A DNA stretch of 64,000 nt, taken from contig JAAONU010000123.1 in NCBI GenBank assembly GCA_012932295.1, positions 4,030,001 through 4,094,000 of the forward strand, given 5' to 3'. A program made the translations under genes and the position numbers. The notes under the pieces were generated by a model. The model saw only the letters and a program-made list of their open reading frames with translations. It was not told where the DNA came from and made no database searches. The number at the start of each line of letters is the position of its first letter. Position 1 is the stretch's first letter. Origin of the DNA: Cyclina sinensis. Taxonomy: Eukaryota; Mollusca; Bivalvia; Venerida; Veneridae. This document shows, in pieces, positions 50,465 through 62,649 of this stretch.

Positions 50465-50912
50465 TCTTTTATTCCTGCCACGTGTTCTTTCTGATTTTAG
50501 CCCAAATGCTCTGGTCTCAGTAAGGTCATAGAGTACCTACATTTTTAACTCTACAATGCCATTAGCGTTTTATGTTTTATGTGTGTGCTTTTGCATGTAA
50601 TATTGTCTACTTGATAGGTGGGTTGGAGTTAATTCATCAAAACAACTTGTTCTTGTTAGTTCTTATGATAACCTTGTGGGGTAAGTGTGATGTAGGTGCA
50701 CCCTAGAACCTGGTTAAAACACCCAGTGGCGAACTGACCGTTCCAAGGCGGTGACCCCTAGGGTACTTCTTTTTTGTTGTTTCTGTTGTCCTTCCTTTTT
50801 TTAATTGATCTATAAATGAATTTATGCTATCTTTTCCTCTACATTTTTACAGTGTAGGGTGGTTGTGTTTTTTTCCTGATACCCATTTTCCCACCTTTTT
50901 TCAGTTATTTTA
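50465..50912 (+). mobile_element. 450-bp dispersed repeat, copy 2
   Basis: Starts CTTTTATTCCTGCCA, contains TGCTCTGGTCTCAGTAAGGT and a stretch with TAGAACCTGGTTAAAACACC, and ends near ACCTTTTTTCAG. It matches 36,105-36,556 in reverse orientation. Cores A (near 24,630) and B (near 43,895) are empty here. Confidence 0.7.
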
Positions 50913-51818
50913 GTTAATATAGTAATATTGTTTTTAGTTTATATAAAACATGCTGCGAATTTGCTTAGTTTAAAGGAAAAAGGAGAAAGGATATCGCTTA
51001 AGGGATAAGTTGTTAGTGTAATTATAGGTTATTTACGATGGTTAAGATATAGAGAGATAATAGAATTCTGATATATTGTATACGTAGTATCAAAGAAGCA
51101 AATTGAGATTTTTTCTTCAAGAAAAACTGATATTCATTTTTGTTTACTGTGCATATTCTGACTACCGTCTTTTCGATTGAAAATGAGATTAGATCTCGTT
51201 AAGGCTAAAAGAGAAGTTAATATTTCACGTTGTTGTGTTGCCTGTGAACTAACAGCTCACTAGTTGCTTACGACACTTAAACTAAGTTCCAGAAGAGTGT
51301 ATCAATTGTAAAAAAAGAACGTCTGCGCATATTTTGAATTAAAATGAACAAACAGTTGAAATATTTACAACTTTACCTAAGATTCGACTGTAAGGTTAAA
51401 TATATTTTTTACTGATAAACGTGTGTTACACTTATATTATGACGTGTTTCTACAACAAAAATGAGACACTTACTTATTTTAGATATGTTCTTCACAATAA
51501 CAACCAGAATTTCTATATTTATAGACAGTTTCTTTTTTAACCACCGTCCTTGATTCAGTTGCTTTAAAATGTTTATGGTTTATAAGATTTGAATTTGTTT
51601 GCTGCTTGAAATATTTATGGTTTATAAAATTTTAATTTGATTTTGATGCTTAAATTCAGTTCCTTTGATTTTTAGATTTGCGTGCCCAGATTATTATTTC
51701 GGTTGCGATAATACTTACAGAAACTACAGATAATTTTTATCGCATATATCGGATCAGTATCAGAGATAGTTATATTTATAAGTTTAATCTTTATGTAAAC
51801 ACGATCAAAAATAAAACA

Positions 51819-53528
51819 TATTACCCATCGACAAAGACACAACACAAATATAAATTAATAGAACTTATCTCTATCAAGTAATGGTGGAAACATTGTCATG
51901 GCTGAGTATATTTTATAAGTAGTTTACTTGATGAAATTTGAAGTACTAATTAAATATTAATTTATAAAGTACAATCTGCTTTTTCGCTCCGATAACGGCA
52001 GCAAAATCCCTAAATTTATGCTATAAAATGCCACTATTCAAAGGAATAAATTACACTGATTGGATATTAACTAATTTGAAATATGCACGACCTTATGGAG
52101 ACTATTCAGACCACAAAACAGATATAGTGTATATTCAGTCTAACTCAGAACACAGTAGCAAACTAAAGTCCTTATTTTCGTTTCACAAGCACTTATAAAT
52201 TATAATTATGGTGATATGTTCTCATGATATGTTTGCTCAGGTTACTATAGCAAACTTAAGTCTTCATTCTTGTTACACAAGCACTTATATAGTGATATCT
52301 TCTCATGATATGTTTGCTCAGGTTACTATAGCAAACTAGAGTCGTGTGTGCTAAAAATACATTCATAGTGTATTTTCATTGGAATATATCACTTCACGAT
52401 ATTTCATGTCTGGTCTCACGGTCGGCCATTGCTTACTCGCCACGACGAAGGAATCAATTAGGCTGAAACTATAAAATAAAATGGACAGAACAAGAATGTG
52501 GTGGGATGGTGGGTTTTAAAAGTATTTGAATAATGGTAAAAGACAAGATTTTTTAAGAAATTTAAAGATGGCGTCAACACGCCACATACCTTCTTCGTTT
52601 GATTCCGGATGGAAAGGAATTCGTAACAGACTGCGCCACGCTTTAAATATGGATAGAAGTTCCCGGAGTATCCTTCCGCTACACTATACATGTACTTTGA
52701 AATGGGTAAAAGGGTTAATAATAGATGTTATTAACCCAAAGTTATTACCCATTGACAAAGACACAACACAAATATAAATTAATAGAATTTATCTCTATTA
52801 AGTATTGGCGGAAACATTGTCATGGCTAAGTATATTTTATAAGTAGTTTACTTGATGAAATTTTGAAGTACTAATTAGATATTAATTAATAAAGTACAAT
52901 CTGCTTTTTCGCTCCGATAACGGCAGCAAAATCCCTAAATTTATGCTATAAAATGTCATAAAAGTGTCTCAAGAGACACTTCCGCCAAAACGGTATAGCA
53001 TAAATGAATGCCGTGACAATATTCCTACGGTAAGAATATACTAACACCTTTACTTTCCTGTACCTATCATATATAAAATGTCAATTAGAATGCATCATTA
53101 CAAGTTATATATGGGATAGCTGGCGCTTCCCAAGAACCTAAAAGCATATATAGTCGACCCTATCGTGTTTATCATTATGTCGTACCCTAAAGCACTGAGA
53201 TGAGTACCATCAGAAAAGAGTCTTGCATCTTCATTAATATTTAGATATTTGATGTAACCTCCTCCTTTTCTAATTGTATATGTTCCAAAACAACTATTGA
53301 CCCGTTTTCTTATGCGGTCTGCAATATTATGATGGTTTTCATAGTAACGCCAAGTTAAGCGAGGTAAAATTTGAGAAAAGATAATTTTACAATTTGGAAT
53401 GTTTTGTTGAATACTTTCTTTGTCACCATTGACATCATACTCATCGTTCCCGTCAAACAGACAATTTTTTAGTTTCCAACTTAGCTCTAACCCAGGTCTT
53501 ATAGATGTTATTAACCCAAAATTATTGT
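51819..53528 (-). mobile_element. split-direct-repeat element, possible tyrosine-recombinase retrotransposon (Ngaro/DIRS-like) remnant
   Basis: The insertion is bounded by comparison with core B near 44,680. A 212-bp repeat occurs directly at 51,819-52,030 and 52,743-52,954. A short motif (minus strand TTTGGGTTAATAACATCTAT) occurs at about 53,520 and 52,741. On the minus strand the order is short repeat, hydrolase-like frame, 212-bp repeat, short repeat, about 690 bp, 212-bp repeat. This resembles the A1-ORF-B1-A2-B2 layout of Ngaro elements, which also encode SGNH hydrolases. No reverse transcriptase or recombinase is left. A roughly 90-bp direct repeat lies at 52,160-52,345. Confidence 0.5.
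53098..53528 (-). pseudogene. SGNH-hydrolase-like open frame fragment
   Basis: Open without a start codon from the insertion edge to TAA at 53,098-53,100, about 140 codons. KIIFSQILPRLTWRYYEN and, near the end, DGTHLSALGYDIMINTI fit the hydrolase modules found in molluscan Ngaro/DIRS-like retroelements; DGTH matches the catalytic Asp-x-x-His block of SGNH enzymes. The N-terminal Gly-Asp-Ser block is not present, so the fragment would not be a complete enzyme. Family assignment rests on remembered motif patterns. Confidence 0.6.
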
Positions 53529-53689
53529 ATTTCTTCTCATTTTATCGTGAACGGGCAGGGTAATGAATTTTATCAAATTTGTAAAAATAAGACAATACAT
53601 TGTCTATTGAATAGCTGTACTGAATAGCTCGTAGACTCATCTTTTATCAGTAAGCTTTTTCATTCGTCTTTATGTAATTAAAGCCTGTT

Positions 53690-53990
53690 TTGAGCTCTGT
53701 TTCTCTCCAGAGGTTGTTGTATGTGTGCTTTGTTTTTGTTGATGCACTGTTAGATGTGTGTAATTTCTCATCATCAACTGGCGTATGTGTGCTCTGTATT
53801 TTCTAGATACTACTTTATGTTTGTCTTTGTCACTTCAGATGCTGTTGTATGTTTGTTTTGTGTGTCTCCCCAGACACTGCTTTATACGTCTTCTATGCCT
53901 GTCAGACACTGTTGTATGATGGAACACTGCTGTATAAATCTTCCCTGTTTTTGAAAAAAACCACTGCTCTATTTGATTCCAGGCTTTATT
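53690..53990. repeat. decayed tandem repeat, core C copy
   Basis: Irregular units with CTCTCCAGA..TTGTTGTATGTGTG and CCCCAGACACTG phrases, the counterpart of 28,490-28,750. Overlapping open frames on both strands are by-products. Confidence 0.6.
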
Positions 53991-54096
53991 GTATGTTTCG
54001 TCTGTGATACAGCACAATCTGTTTTAAATATGCTTTGTCTGGTCAGTATTTTTTCCAAACGATCAGGGTTATCACTATCTTCTTTTCTAATTTATT

Positions 54097-54564
54097 ATGC
54101 CCCCATCGAAGATGAGGGGGCATATAGTTTTGCAAATGTCGGTCGGTCGGTCGGTCTGTCGGTCGGTCCGTCGGTAGACACTTCGTTTCCGATCAATAAC
54201 TAGATAACGCTTTGACCTAGGTTAACCAAACTTGGTGTGCTGGTTGGTCATCACCAGTAGATGACTCCTATTGATTTTGAGGTCATTAGGTCAAAGGTCA
54301 AGCTCACAGGGACCTTCATCCTAAAAACGGTTTTCGGTCAATAACTAGAGAACGCTTTGAACTAGGTTCACCAAACTTGGTATGCTGGTTGGTCATCACC
54401 AGTAGATGACCCCTTTTGATTTTGAGGTCATTAGGTCAAAGGTCAAGGCCACAGGGACCTTGATCCTAAAAACGGTTTCTGATCAATAACTAGAGAATGC
54501 TTTGGCCCAACCACAAGCAATTAGGTGCTGCTGGGGGGCATGTTTGTTTTACAAACATTTCTTG
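54097..54564 (+). mobile_element. Helentron-like non-autonomous element, ATGCCCCCATCG family
   Basis: The 5' hairpin ATGCCCCC/GGGGGCAT is followed by ATATAG and a GGTC microsatellite. Two to three copies of a roughly 142-bp unit contain GGTCATCACCAGTAGATGAC and AGGTCAAAGGTCAAG. Near the 3' end come inverted GGGGGGCAT, the perfect 8-bp stem ATGTTTGT-TTT-ACAAACAT and TTCTTG. An older relic (54,570-54,660, TTTTAGCTCACCTAACC plus GTCC tract) abuts it. Confidence 0.87.
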
Positions 54565-57500
54565 TTTAAGTTATTTTAGCTCACCTAACCCTCAATTTTT
54601 AGTATATTTTTTGTCCGTCGTCTGTCAATCCGTCCGTCGTCCACAACATCAATCAACATCCCCTATACCACATGGCCAATTGCAGTAAAACATCACAAAA
54701 ATGCATGTGATCCTTGTATGGTCTCATTTCAAAATCATATAAAAATGGAATTCTATGTAGAGCTGTAGTTGTCATGGCAAATAAAAGGGGAAAAAACCAC
54801 AAGGCTTAGAGCTTAGATATTTGGTTAACTTTATAATATCATCTAGTTGGACCTCTTTCAGAACCAAATAAGGTATGGATATTGGATCATAATTGGCCTT
54901 ATCCGAGGGGTCACTTTATTTTGCATAGACTTTCCTAGGAAAATCTTTCAAGATCTTCCTGTCTGAATCAACAAGGCCTAGAGCTTAGATATTTGGTTTG
55001 TAGTATTATCTGAAAGACCTCTACCAAAATCATATAAAACCTCTACCAAAATCATATAAAACATGACTCTGGAATTTGCCCAACCTGACGTGTCACTTCA
55101 TTTGTCAAAGACGTTCACAGGAAAAAGCTTTTACAGCTAATTGGTGGACTAAGGTTACAAACAGAAACGTATTTTAGTTCTCAAAGTAATTTGACAAGGA
55201 ATAACTGATGGACACATGCTAAACGCAGACTTTTCTGTTTTAGATTATAGGGAAAGAGTTTGAGACGTTGTTATTTTAATTCATCTCTGAAAAATAATTT
55301 AAAAGATTTTTTCCTGACACAGACATTTAATTATATCAAAGTACATTTTGTCTTTCTTAGATATAACTAATATGAGTTTGAGAATAACATACTTTGCTTT
55401 GACATATAAGACTGATTCCACAATTTCAATGGATAAACATTTATTCATAGCCGATTTTAAATTTACACAAATATATGCTTCAAAGTCTGATGTTTTTGCT
55501 ACTTTCCTAACGAAACAGACATGCACAGATATCCTTGCCGAACACCTTTAGCCATTCAAATATTTCTGTTAAGGATGTCGTTTCTTCGAAGTAGATGGAC
55601 AAATAGCTCAACGAAGCACTATCTTAACTTTCTTACAGTTATTACCAATTCTATTACATCACAGTTTCCTATTTACCACTGTTGGGTAACACATTCAGCT
55701 CTTATTACCGAAACTATTTTAGTTTTGTAGCTGTTAGAACTTAGATGATTAATTTCTGGTCTTTTACAGTAATAGTATTGACAGTCATTACTATGACAAT
55801 AAACTGAATAAAGACCCTGATTTGGAACATTAACACAAAATTTATGTCGGCATGGGAGCATAATTTCCATATTTTGAACATCCGCGGAATACTTCAGTTA
55901 TGTCTTTTAGAACTTTTCTTGGTACTTTGATGATTAAAAATAACACTTCTTTCGATTTATTTTGGGAAAGACAATTTTGCCATGGGTTTGAGGTAGCGTT
56001 AGGTGTTTGTTTTTCAAAATAAATTGGCCGTGTTTCATCCACCAAAGGTAAAATATCTTTGTATCCCTACATACCTTGTCTGGTATATTTCCTTCGTTCT
56101 TTCTGAATTATTCCTTCCTTTAAACTTTCTTTTTTCTTCTTCAGTTGTTAGTGCACCTGTGTGGGCTCCATTTCCATGTTTAATTTCCAAATGATTACTT
56201 TGTTGCATGTTTGAACAACGCTGCATTCAAAATTGTAAATTTATGGATTTTTCTCACGAAATTTTATAGTAATCTTATTCTTTTGGCTTAAAAAGACAGC
56301 TTTGAGACGAACCACTACTTTTAGATTGTTATGCACTGTAGCTATAACATGTAAAAAAACTATTTTTGTTTAATCACGAGACAGCTAAGCCGTAAATCTC
56401 CAGAAAGCATTTGTTGCCTAAAAAGCTAACAATTTGGAGTCTTTGACGATGATAGCATAAACAAAACGAATACACTAGCGTATTTTGTTTTTGTTGTATT
56501 GGGTTTTTTGTACTGTAAATCATCCGTTGTTCCGTACGAAATTTTAGAATTCAAAGGAATAAACATGTAATACATTTGTGAAATAATGGCGTTTGTTTAA
56601 AAAAGTTTGCTTCATTTATATTATATTAAAGTTGCATTTGAAATGAAATATGTACATAGCCTTCTTTTTGTGGTCATTAAAAATGGGTTTGCTAATGTAT
56701 GAGATCAAATGCAAAATTAATACTAAATAAATTAAACATTATCACTTTACCAAAACGAGCTGTGCTCGAACGAACCAGAGCAGTCCCAAAAAGTTGTGGT
56801 GAAACCTAACCTCAAGTTGGAACGATTTGTTTTCTATGTACCATTGCAATATCAAACACGGAGTAGATAAGGATTTGTCTTTTTTTTTGAAATTCATAAA
56901 ATTTAATTTTTATTATAAAAACTTTGTCAATCGTTAATTGTTTAACAGTTTCTTGTGTGCTTTGTTTTCAGCAAGTTTATGTTGAAGTATTCTTAACATT
57001 ATAATGTTTAGGAAAATGGCAGCAATATTCAAGAAATTACGAATACATGTGATACATGGAGCAGACTTTCACCAAATATATTTCAACACACTGATACTCA
57101 CACACTCCCGCTGATGTCTCTTTCAAACAATACCTATATACTTATAAATAAGAGTGATCTTTTCTATATATGTTGTTTTTTTATTCCAAGAAATATTAAT
57201 TGCTTTGGTAAGTAGATCACACAAACCATATTTTCATCATGTTATCTGTTTCTCACTTAAAACTTTAATTTGATTTCTTAATAATTGCCAGAATAGCACT
57301 GGTGTTTTTGTCATTTACAAATTATTTAGCTTTATATATTTATCAACAGGACGCTTTCCTTCCAAATAGATTTTCGCGTAGTTCCCTTCACGTTCAGTAT
57401 GGAAATTGTTAAAAGTTCCTTCAAATTTGCTGCATTTTTACCTCCCTGACACAGTTGTATAAAACTTGTTCTTTTACTGACAGAAACCATTATAATCTTA

Positions 57501-58638
57501 TAGATGTAGCTTTTAGTTAGATTTGTGATGGTTACTACGCTGTTCTTTACAGAACAGTATTGACAGTCATTACAGTTGCCATAAAGACCATGATTCAGAG
57601 CATTAACTCAACAATTGATGTCTAATATAGAGCAGTAATTTCCATATTTGAAGTTTCTTGCAATTCTTCAGTTATGTCCTCCTTAAACTGTTCGGGTATA
57701 TTTTTGATGATTCTCTTTTTCCGGTTCATTCAGGAAAAAACAATTTGCATTGTTTTGGGTTTGAGGTAGCGTTAAGCGTGAGTGTTTTAATTAAATAGTC
57801 CTTATTTCATCCACCACAAGTTAGATATCACTGGGACTGTTTTTTTTCCTTTTTTTTCTTCTTTTAAGAGTGAACATTTTGCAAAAAAACAGAACATCCG
57901 TTAGACGTATACTATATTTGGTTTATTTTGTAGTGTAGCAGCACTATATGGAAAGCTTCTGTTATTGAATAATGCTCCTAAGATGTAGCTTGATGATAAA
58001 TGTCAAGACAACAGTAATTTTCCCTGCCTTTAGAAGAAGACTAAGCGAACGGCATAATGACGGGAACTACTAACTGTATACACATTTTATCTATCACTAT
58101 AACACCCTTGATTCTATTTTTGATGTCTATGAAGGAGATCGAGAACGTAATCTTTTGTATAAATGTAAACGACATGTTTTCCTGCAGTTTGCACGCACTA
58201 TTGTTATAGATTCTTGTTTTATGTTTACGAGGTCGTTCAATGAGGTAATTAATGTGTGTCAGAAAAAAAGATTTAAGGTAGTATTAAAATGTGTTTTTGC
58301 CTGAATATGATATAGTAACATGTTTTACAGATGGCCTACAATGCTATATAGATATAATTATGGAGTCATGGAAGCTGATAGTAAAAGCAAAGTGATTAAA
58401 TTAGCATGATGCTATCAAACACAGTCTGAAGATACCTTTCTTCTTGTACTGTAGTAGGTTGTTGTTGGGAGCGAATGATTAAGTCTTGAAGAAATAAAGC
58501 CTTCTTAATACGATCACTTTTCTCCAAAATCAGGGACTTCCAAAACTTTGCTTAATTTGCTGTTTTATCAGACATGTACAATTGACATGCTTTTCATGGT
58601 AAAAAGTTGGTTTTTCTTTGACAAATACATTACTACGT

Positions 58639-59178
58639 AATCGTAGTCGTCATTTATTAAACTTGAGTAAGTCATTTGGGCTAAATATAATGAATGGTAG
58701 AATTGGATCGGACAAACAAATTGGAAATTTTACATACGTTAGCACACAGGGCTGTAGCGTAATAGACTATTTCGTAGGCTCACATGACCTTTGTGAATGT
58801 GCAGTGGATCTTGAAGTTATTAATGAAGGTGAATGTGACCATTTTCCAGTTTGCTTGAAGCTGCCCGTTATTACAAATGCACCCGTCACTCGGGCAAATA
58901 ATGAACCTGTCAAAACGCCGGCAGACAAACTTCAGTATATTTTTAGTGAAGAAAACATCAAAAGTTATCAAAAGATTTTGTACTCGAACACTACAAATGG
59001 CGAGTTTGATGAAGTTGACAAACTGATAGGACAGCTTGATGTTTCAGCTGATACAGTTGTGAGAGAACTAGAAAATAGACTGATAACGGCTAGTAAAATG
59101 GCGGTAGTACGAGGGTATAAATATAAAAGGTCTAATTGGTTTAACTATGAATGTAAGCGTTTTTTAAGTCTTCCATGA
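58639..59178 (+). pseudogene. LINE apurinic-type endonuclease, C-terminal part
   Basis: An open frame enters from the truncated 5' end of the element. NIMNGRIGSDKQIGNFTYVS, SVIDYFVGS and CDHFPVCL are the late blocks of the exonuclease-endonuclease-phosphatase fold used for target nicking (S-x-IDY and the D-H-x-P catalytic pair). The earlier catalytic blocks are missing by truncation. The frame ends at TGA 59,176-59,178, where a frameshift separates it from the continuing polyprotein; a second shift near 59,300 joins the reverse transcriptase frame. Confidence 0.88.
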
Positions 59179-59311
59179 ATAGGGCTTTAAGAAGTTTTAG
59201 ACGAACTAAATCGGAACAACATTTAAATGAATATATCGAAACAAAACGGTATTATAAAACTATGTGTAAACAAAAGCGCTCAAAATATTACAACAAGAAT
59301 TACAACAGGTC

Positions 59312-61468
59312 ATTTCTCTTAAACAGTCTATAAATGACCCGAAAAAGTTTTGGAAAAATATAAGGTCCTTGACCAATAAAACTAGGCCAAAACCTAGTAT
59401 ATCACAACAGCAATGGTATGATCACTTTGAGGCTGTTTTTAATGCACATGCAGATGCAACACGAGAAAATGTACTGGTACAAGAGCCATGTGATGACAAT
59501 GGAGAAGATATACAGCAGTATATTTTAAATGCAGAAATAACTGATAGTGATATTTTAGATGCAGTTAACTCTTTAAATCCCAATAAAGCAAGTTCCGGTT
59601 CTTTGGTAGCTGAACATTTCATACATGGACTGACTTATATTTTACCATACCTGCGTAGATTTTTCAACCGTCTGTTTAGTAATGCTGAATTTCCTTATAG
59701 TTGGACAACAACTATTTTAGTGCCAATCCACAAAAAAGGACCTATAGACAATCCAGATAATTACCATGGAATATCGTTAGTTGACACATTCAGTAAGATA
59801 TATATACATATTATTAACAAACGTTTATCTTTCTATGCAAATATGTATGACAAAATATCAGAATCTCAGGCTGGATTTAGACCACAGTATTCTACAATTG
59901 ACAATGCATATGTACTGCAGTCCATTATTAGTAAATATTTGTCTATGAAAGGCCGAAAAGTCTACGTTGCTTTCGTAGATTTCAAGAAGGCGTTTGACTC
60001 TATAGATAGAATCAAATTATCTGAATCTTTATTAAATATAGGAGTCAGTGGTAAGTTGTTCAATGCCATACGATCTATATATGTTTCTATGAGAATTAGA
60101 TGTAATTCGAATTTTACAAACGTTGTGAATTGCCCTGTTGGTTTGAGACAGGGATGTTGTTTGAATCCTGTCCTGTTTGTATTGTTCATTAATGAACTAC
60201 ATGACTTTTTCAAAAAGAATAATGTTCAAGGTATTCAGCTTACGCCGGATGTTATTGAGGTTTTTCTTTTAATGTTTGCAGACGATGTAGCGTTACTATC
60301 CGACACTATAGTAGGTCTTCAAAAGCAACTGAATTTATTAAATTCATATTGTAAACAGTGGAGACTGTGTGTTAATGTTAGTAAAACTAAAATTGTATGT
60401 TTCAAAAATGGTGGTCGTCTGTCTAGACACGAGAAGTGGTTTTATGATAACAAACAAATTGAATGTGTAACTGGTTTTGATTACGTTGGCGTACATTTTT
60501 CGTCGACATTATCCTTCAATAAAATGACAGAACATATGTCAACAAAGGCAAAAAGGGCATTATTGTGTATTTTATCTTCGATATATAACCTTATGCCAGT
60601 TGAACAGAAAACATATTTTAAAATTTTCGATACAAAGGTAGCGCCTGTTTTATTTTATGGGTTAGAATTATGGGGTTTGTACAGTAGTGATATAGTTGAA
60701 AGGGTACATACATACGCATGCAAACGTTTTATGTGTGCACCTATATACACATGTAATATACCTGTATATGGTGACTGCGGGAGATTTCCTCTATATCTCT
60801 ATATTTATAAGCGTGTTATTAAGTATTGGATACGTATTCTTCATATGCCTGATCATCGATATGTAAAGAAATGTTATATCATGTTGAAAGTGTATGATTC
60901 ATTAGGTTATAATAACTGGGTGACAAAAGTGCGTACAAATTATAATGAAAATGGATATGGGTACATTTGGGAAAATCAGTATGTAGTTAATGAAAAATTA
61001 TTTATTGTACAGTATTTGCAACGCTTAAAAGATCAGTATTTGCAAATGTGGTATGCGAGCTGTGTAAATAGTCCTAAAATGATTAGTTTTTATACTTTTA
61101 AACAAAGCATACAATATGAGTCTTACCTAAATTTTGTTAATTTTAAAAAATTCAAACATGCTTTAGTATGTTTCAGAACGTCTTAACACGATCTTCAAAT
61201 TGAGAGAGGTCGTTACACAAATATAGACCGTGACATGCGATATTGTCCGTTTTGTAAAAACGTTGTTGAGACCGAATGTCACTTTTTACTTTTTTGTCCA
61301 TCCTATGTTCACCTCCGAGAAAAATATATACCTCACAAATACATGAATAATCCTTCATATAATAGTTTTGCTGCTTTAATGTCATGCAAAAATGAGAAAA
61401 TTGTACAAAATGTTGCTATGTATATATATTATGCATTTAAACATAGAAAATCTTTAGTGAATTCATAG
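59312..61468 (+). pseudogene. LINE reverse transcriptase with C-terminal zinc-knuckle-like motif, one internal stop
   Basis: It copies element RNA at the nicked target site. The open frame holds the reverse transcriptase blocks in order: LNPNKASSGS (near 59,570), VPIHKKGPIDNPDNYHGISL (59,721-59,780), QAGFRPQYST, AFVDFKKAFDS (first catalytic Asp, near 59,980), GLRQGCCLNPVLF (near 60,145) and the catalytic FADDVALL (near 60,276). After FRTS there is a TAA (61,184-61,186). The same frame then continues to 61,468 with YCPFCKNVVETECHFLLFCP, a Cys-x2-Cys...His...Cys motif. One stop and two upstream shifts suggest recent decay. There is no upstream ATG; the frame simply continues from the endonuclease part. 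Confidence 0.92.
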
Positions 61469-62649
61469 GCTGAAATTAAATCGAAAGTTTGTTGGATAAC
61501 TGATACGTGAAAACTAGAAGGTTTATGTATGCTTTTGTTTGAATGCTGTTAAATGTACTCAGCTGTTGATATATAAATTGTAATATTTTTTGTGCTAGGG
61601 CCGATGGCCACATAGTAAATAAACTGTTTGAATTTGAGTTGAATACTACAGAGACAAAAACAAAAATGATTTCTAATGACAAAAGACTAATCGAATGAAC
61701 CCATAACAGTAAACTATAAAAGTAAACATGAAACATAACATCTAGTTACAAGATAGTTAAAACATGTGGTATCTATTATTAATTATATAGAATCAATTCT
61801 TCTCTGTGGTAAATACGGTCATCCATCGACGAATTTTCCGGAAAGAGGCTAGGGTAAATTCTTTGTATTAATCCGTAAAATTACCGTTAATGCTCAAGAT
61901 ATATTCTAGATGCGGTCAGCGTGATAAATGGTTTTGCCCATTAAACGTGTACAAACCATATTATACCTTTACAATTTCAAGTAAACAATGTCGTTAGAAT
62001 GTACATGTATGACAAACAGGGTTTTGGAAATTTAAACTTACCTTATGAATGCTTTTCGTGTAAGTAACCAATTATTTACAACGGAATAAAACTAAGGATC
62101 TTGCAAAAATGTTTTCGTTGTTTTCATAAATTGTTTTAGGACATCATACCTGTGATTGAACAAAATCTTGACATGTTTTAAGAATGCCCTTAACGACCCT
62201 TCCAATAGTTTAATATTTTACCCGTCCACATTAGTTCGTCTTGGAAACACTTATCTTCAAAATAAAGGGTTCTTTTTAACCATTTGGCAGTGAAATGTTT
62301 TTAAAGATTATGCTCCGAAATCACTTGATTTTACTTTTGCCAGTGTTTATTTGAAAATTATTTATAAATGTCATATTTTACCAGTGTTTGGACTGTTCGT
62401 TCTTACAATCAACTTTTTGTTTACATATTTCTCATAACAACTACCCGTCAGCGATTTTTCACTATGGGAATAAATGCACTGTAAACGCTCTTGTCAATTT
62501 GCTTCAAACAAAGTAGAACATATAAGCAGAATTGACAGGTTTGAAACATACGCTTGCCAATATTATTTAGTGTTAAATGCTTTTTATTTGATAGCAAGAC
62601 AATTTTTTCTAAGGATATTGTTGTCTTGGCATTAAATCAATTAATCTTA

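Larger units (their letters stand above)
44930..53990. repeat. segmental duplication core C
   Basis: Starts abruptly at the sequence matching 13,880 of core A and 37,030 of core B. It runs through the exon at 50,104 to the decayed tandem array at 53,690-53,990. Inserts specific to C: 50,465-50,912 and 51,819-53,528. No pre module precedes it. Confidence 0.85.
58637..61643 (+). mobile_element. 5'-truncated non-LTR retrotransposon (LINE), 3.0 kb
   Basis: Flanked by TACTAC (58,631-58,636 and 61,644-61,649). The paralogous empty site is at 31,711-31,725 (ACATCACTATAGAAAC), which confirms both boundaries. It encodes the end of an AP-type endonuclease, a reverse transcriptase and a C-terminal Cys/His motif. 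The tail after the coding region is short and ends TTTGAATTTGAGTTGAA, a simple-repeat rather than poly(A) 3' end. Clade not assigned. Confidence 0.93.
54660..62600. repeat. segmental duplication, 'post' module, copy 2
   Basis: Collinear with 28,790-32,400. Without the 3.0-kb retrotransposon it is about 4.9 kb, against 3.6 kb in copy 1. The excess comes from an additional sub-monomer at 57,500-58,500 and the lack of counterparts to some stretches. No host exon recognised. Confidence 0.8.
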
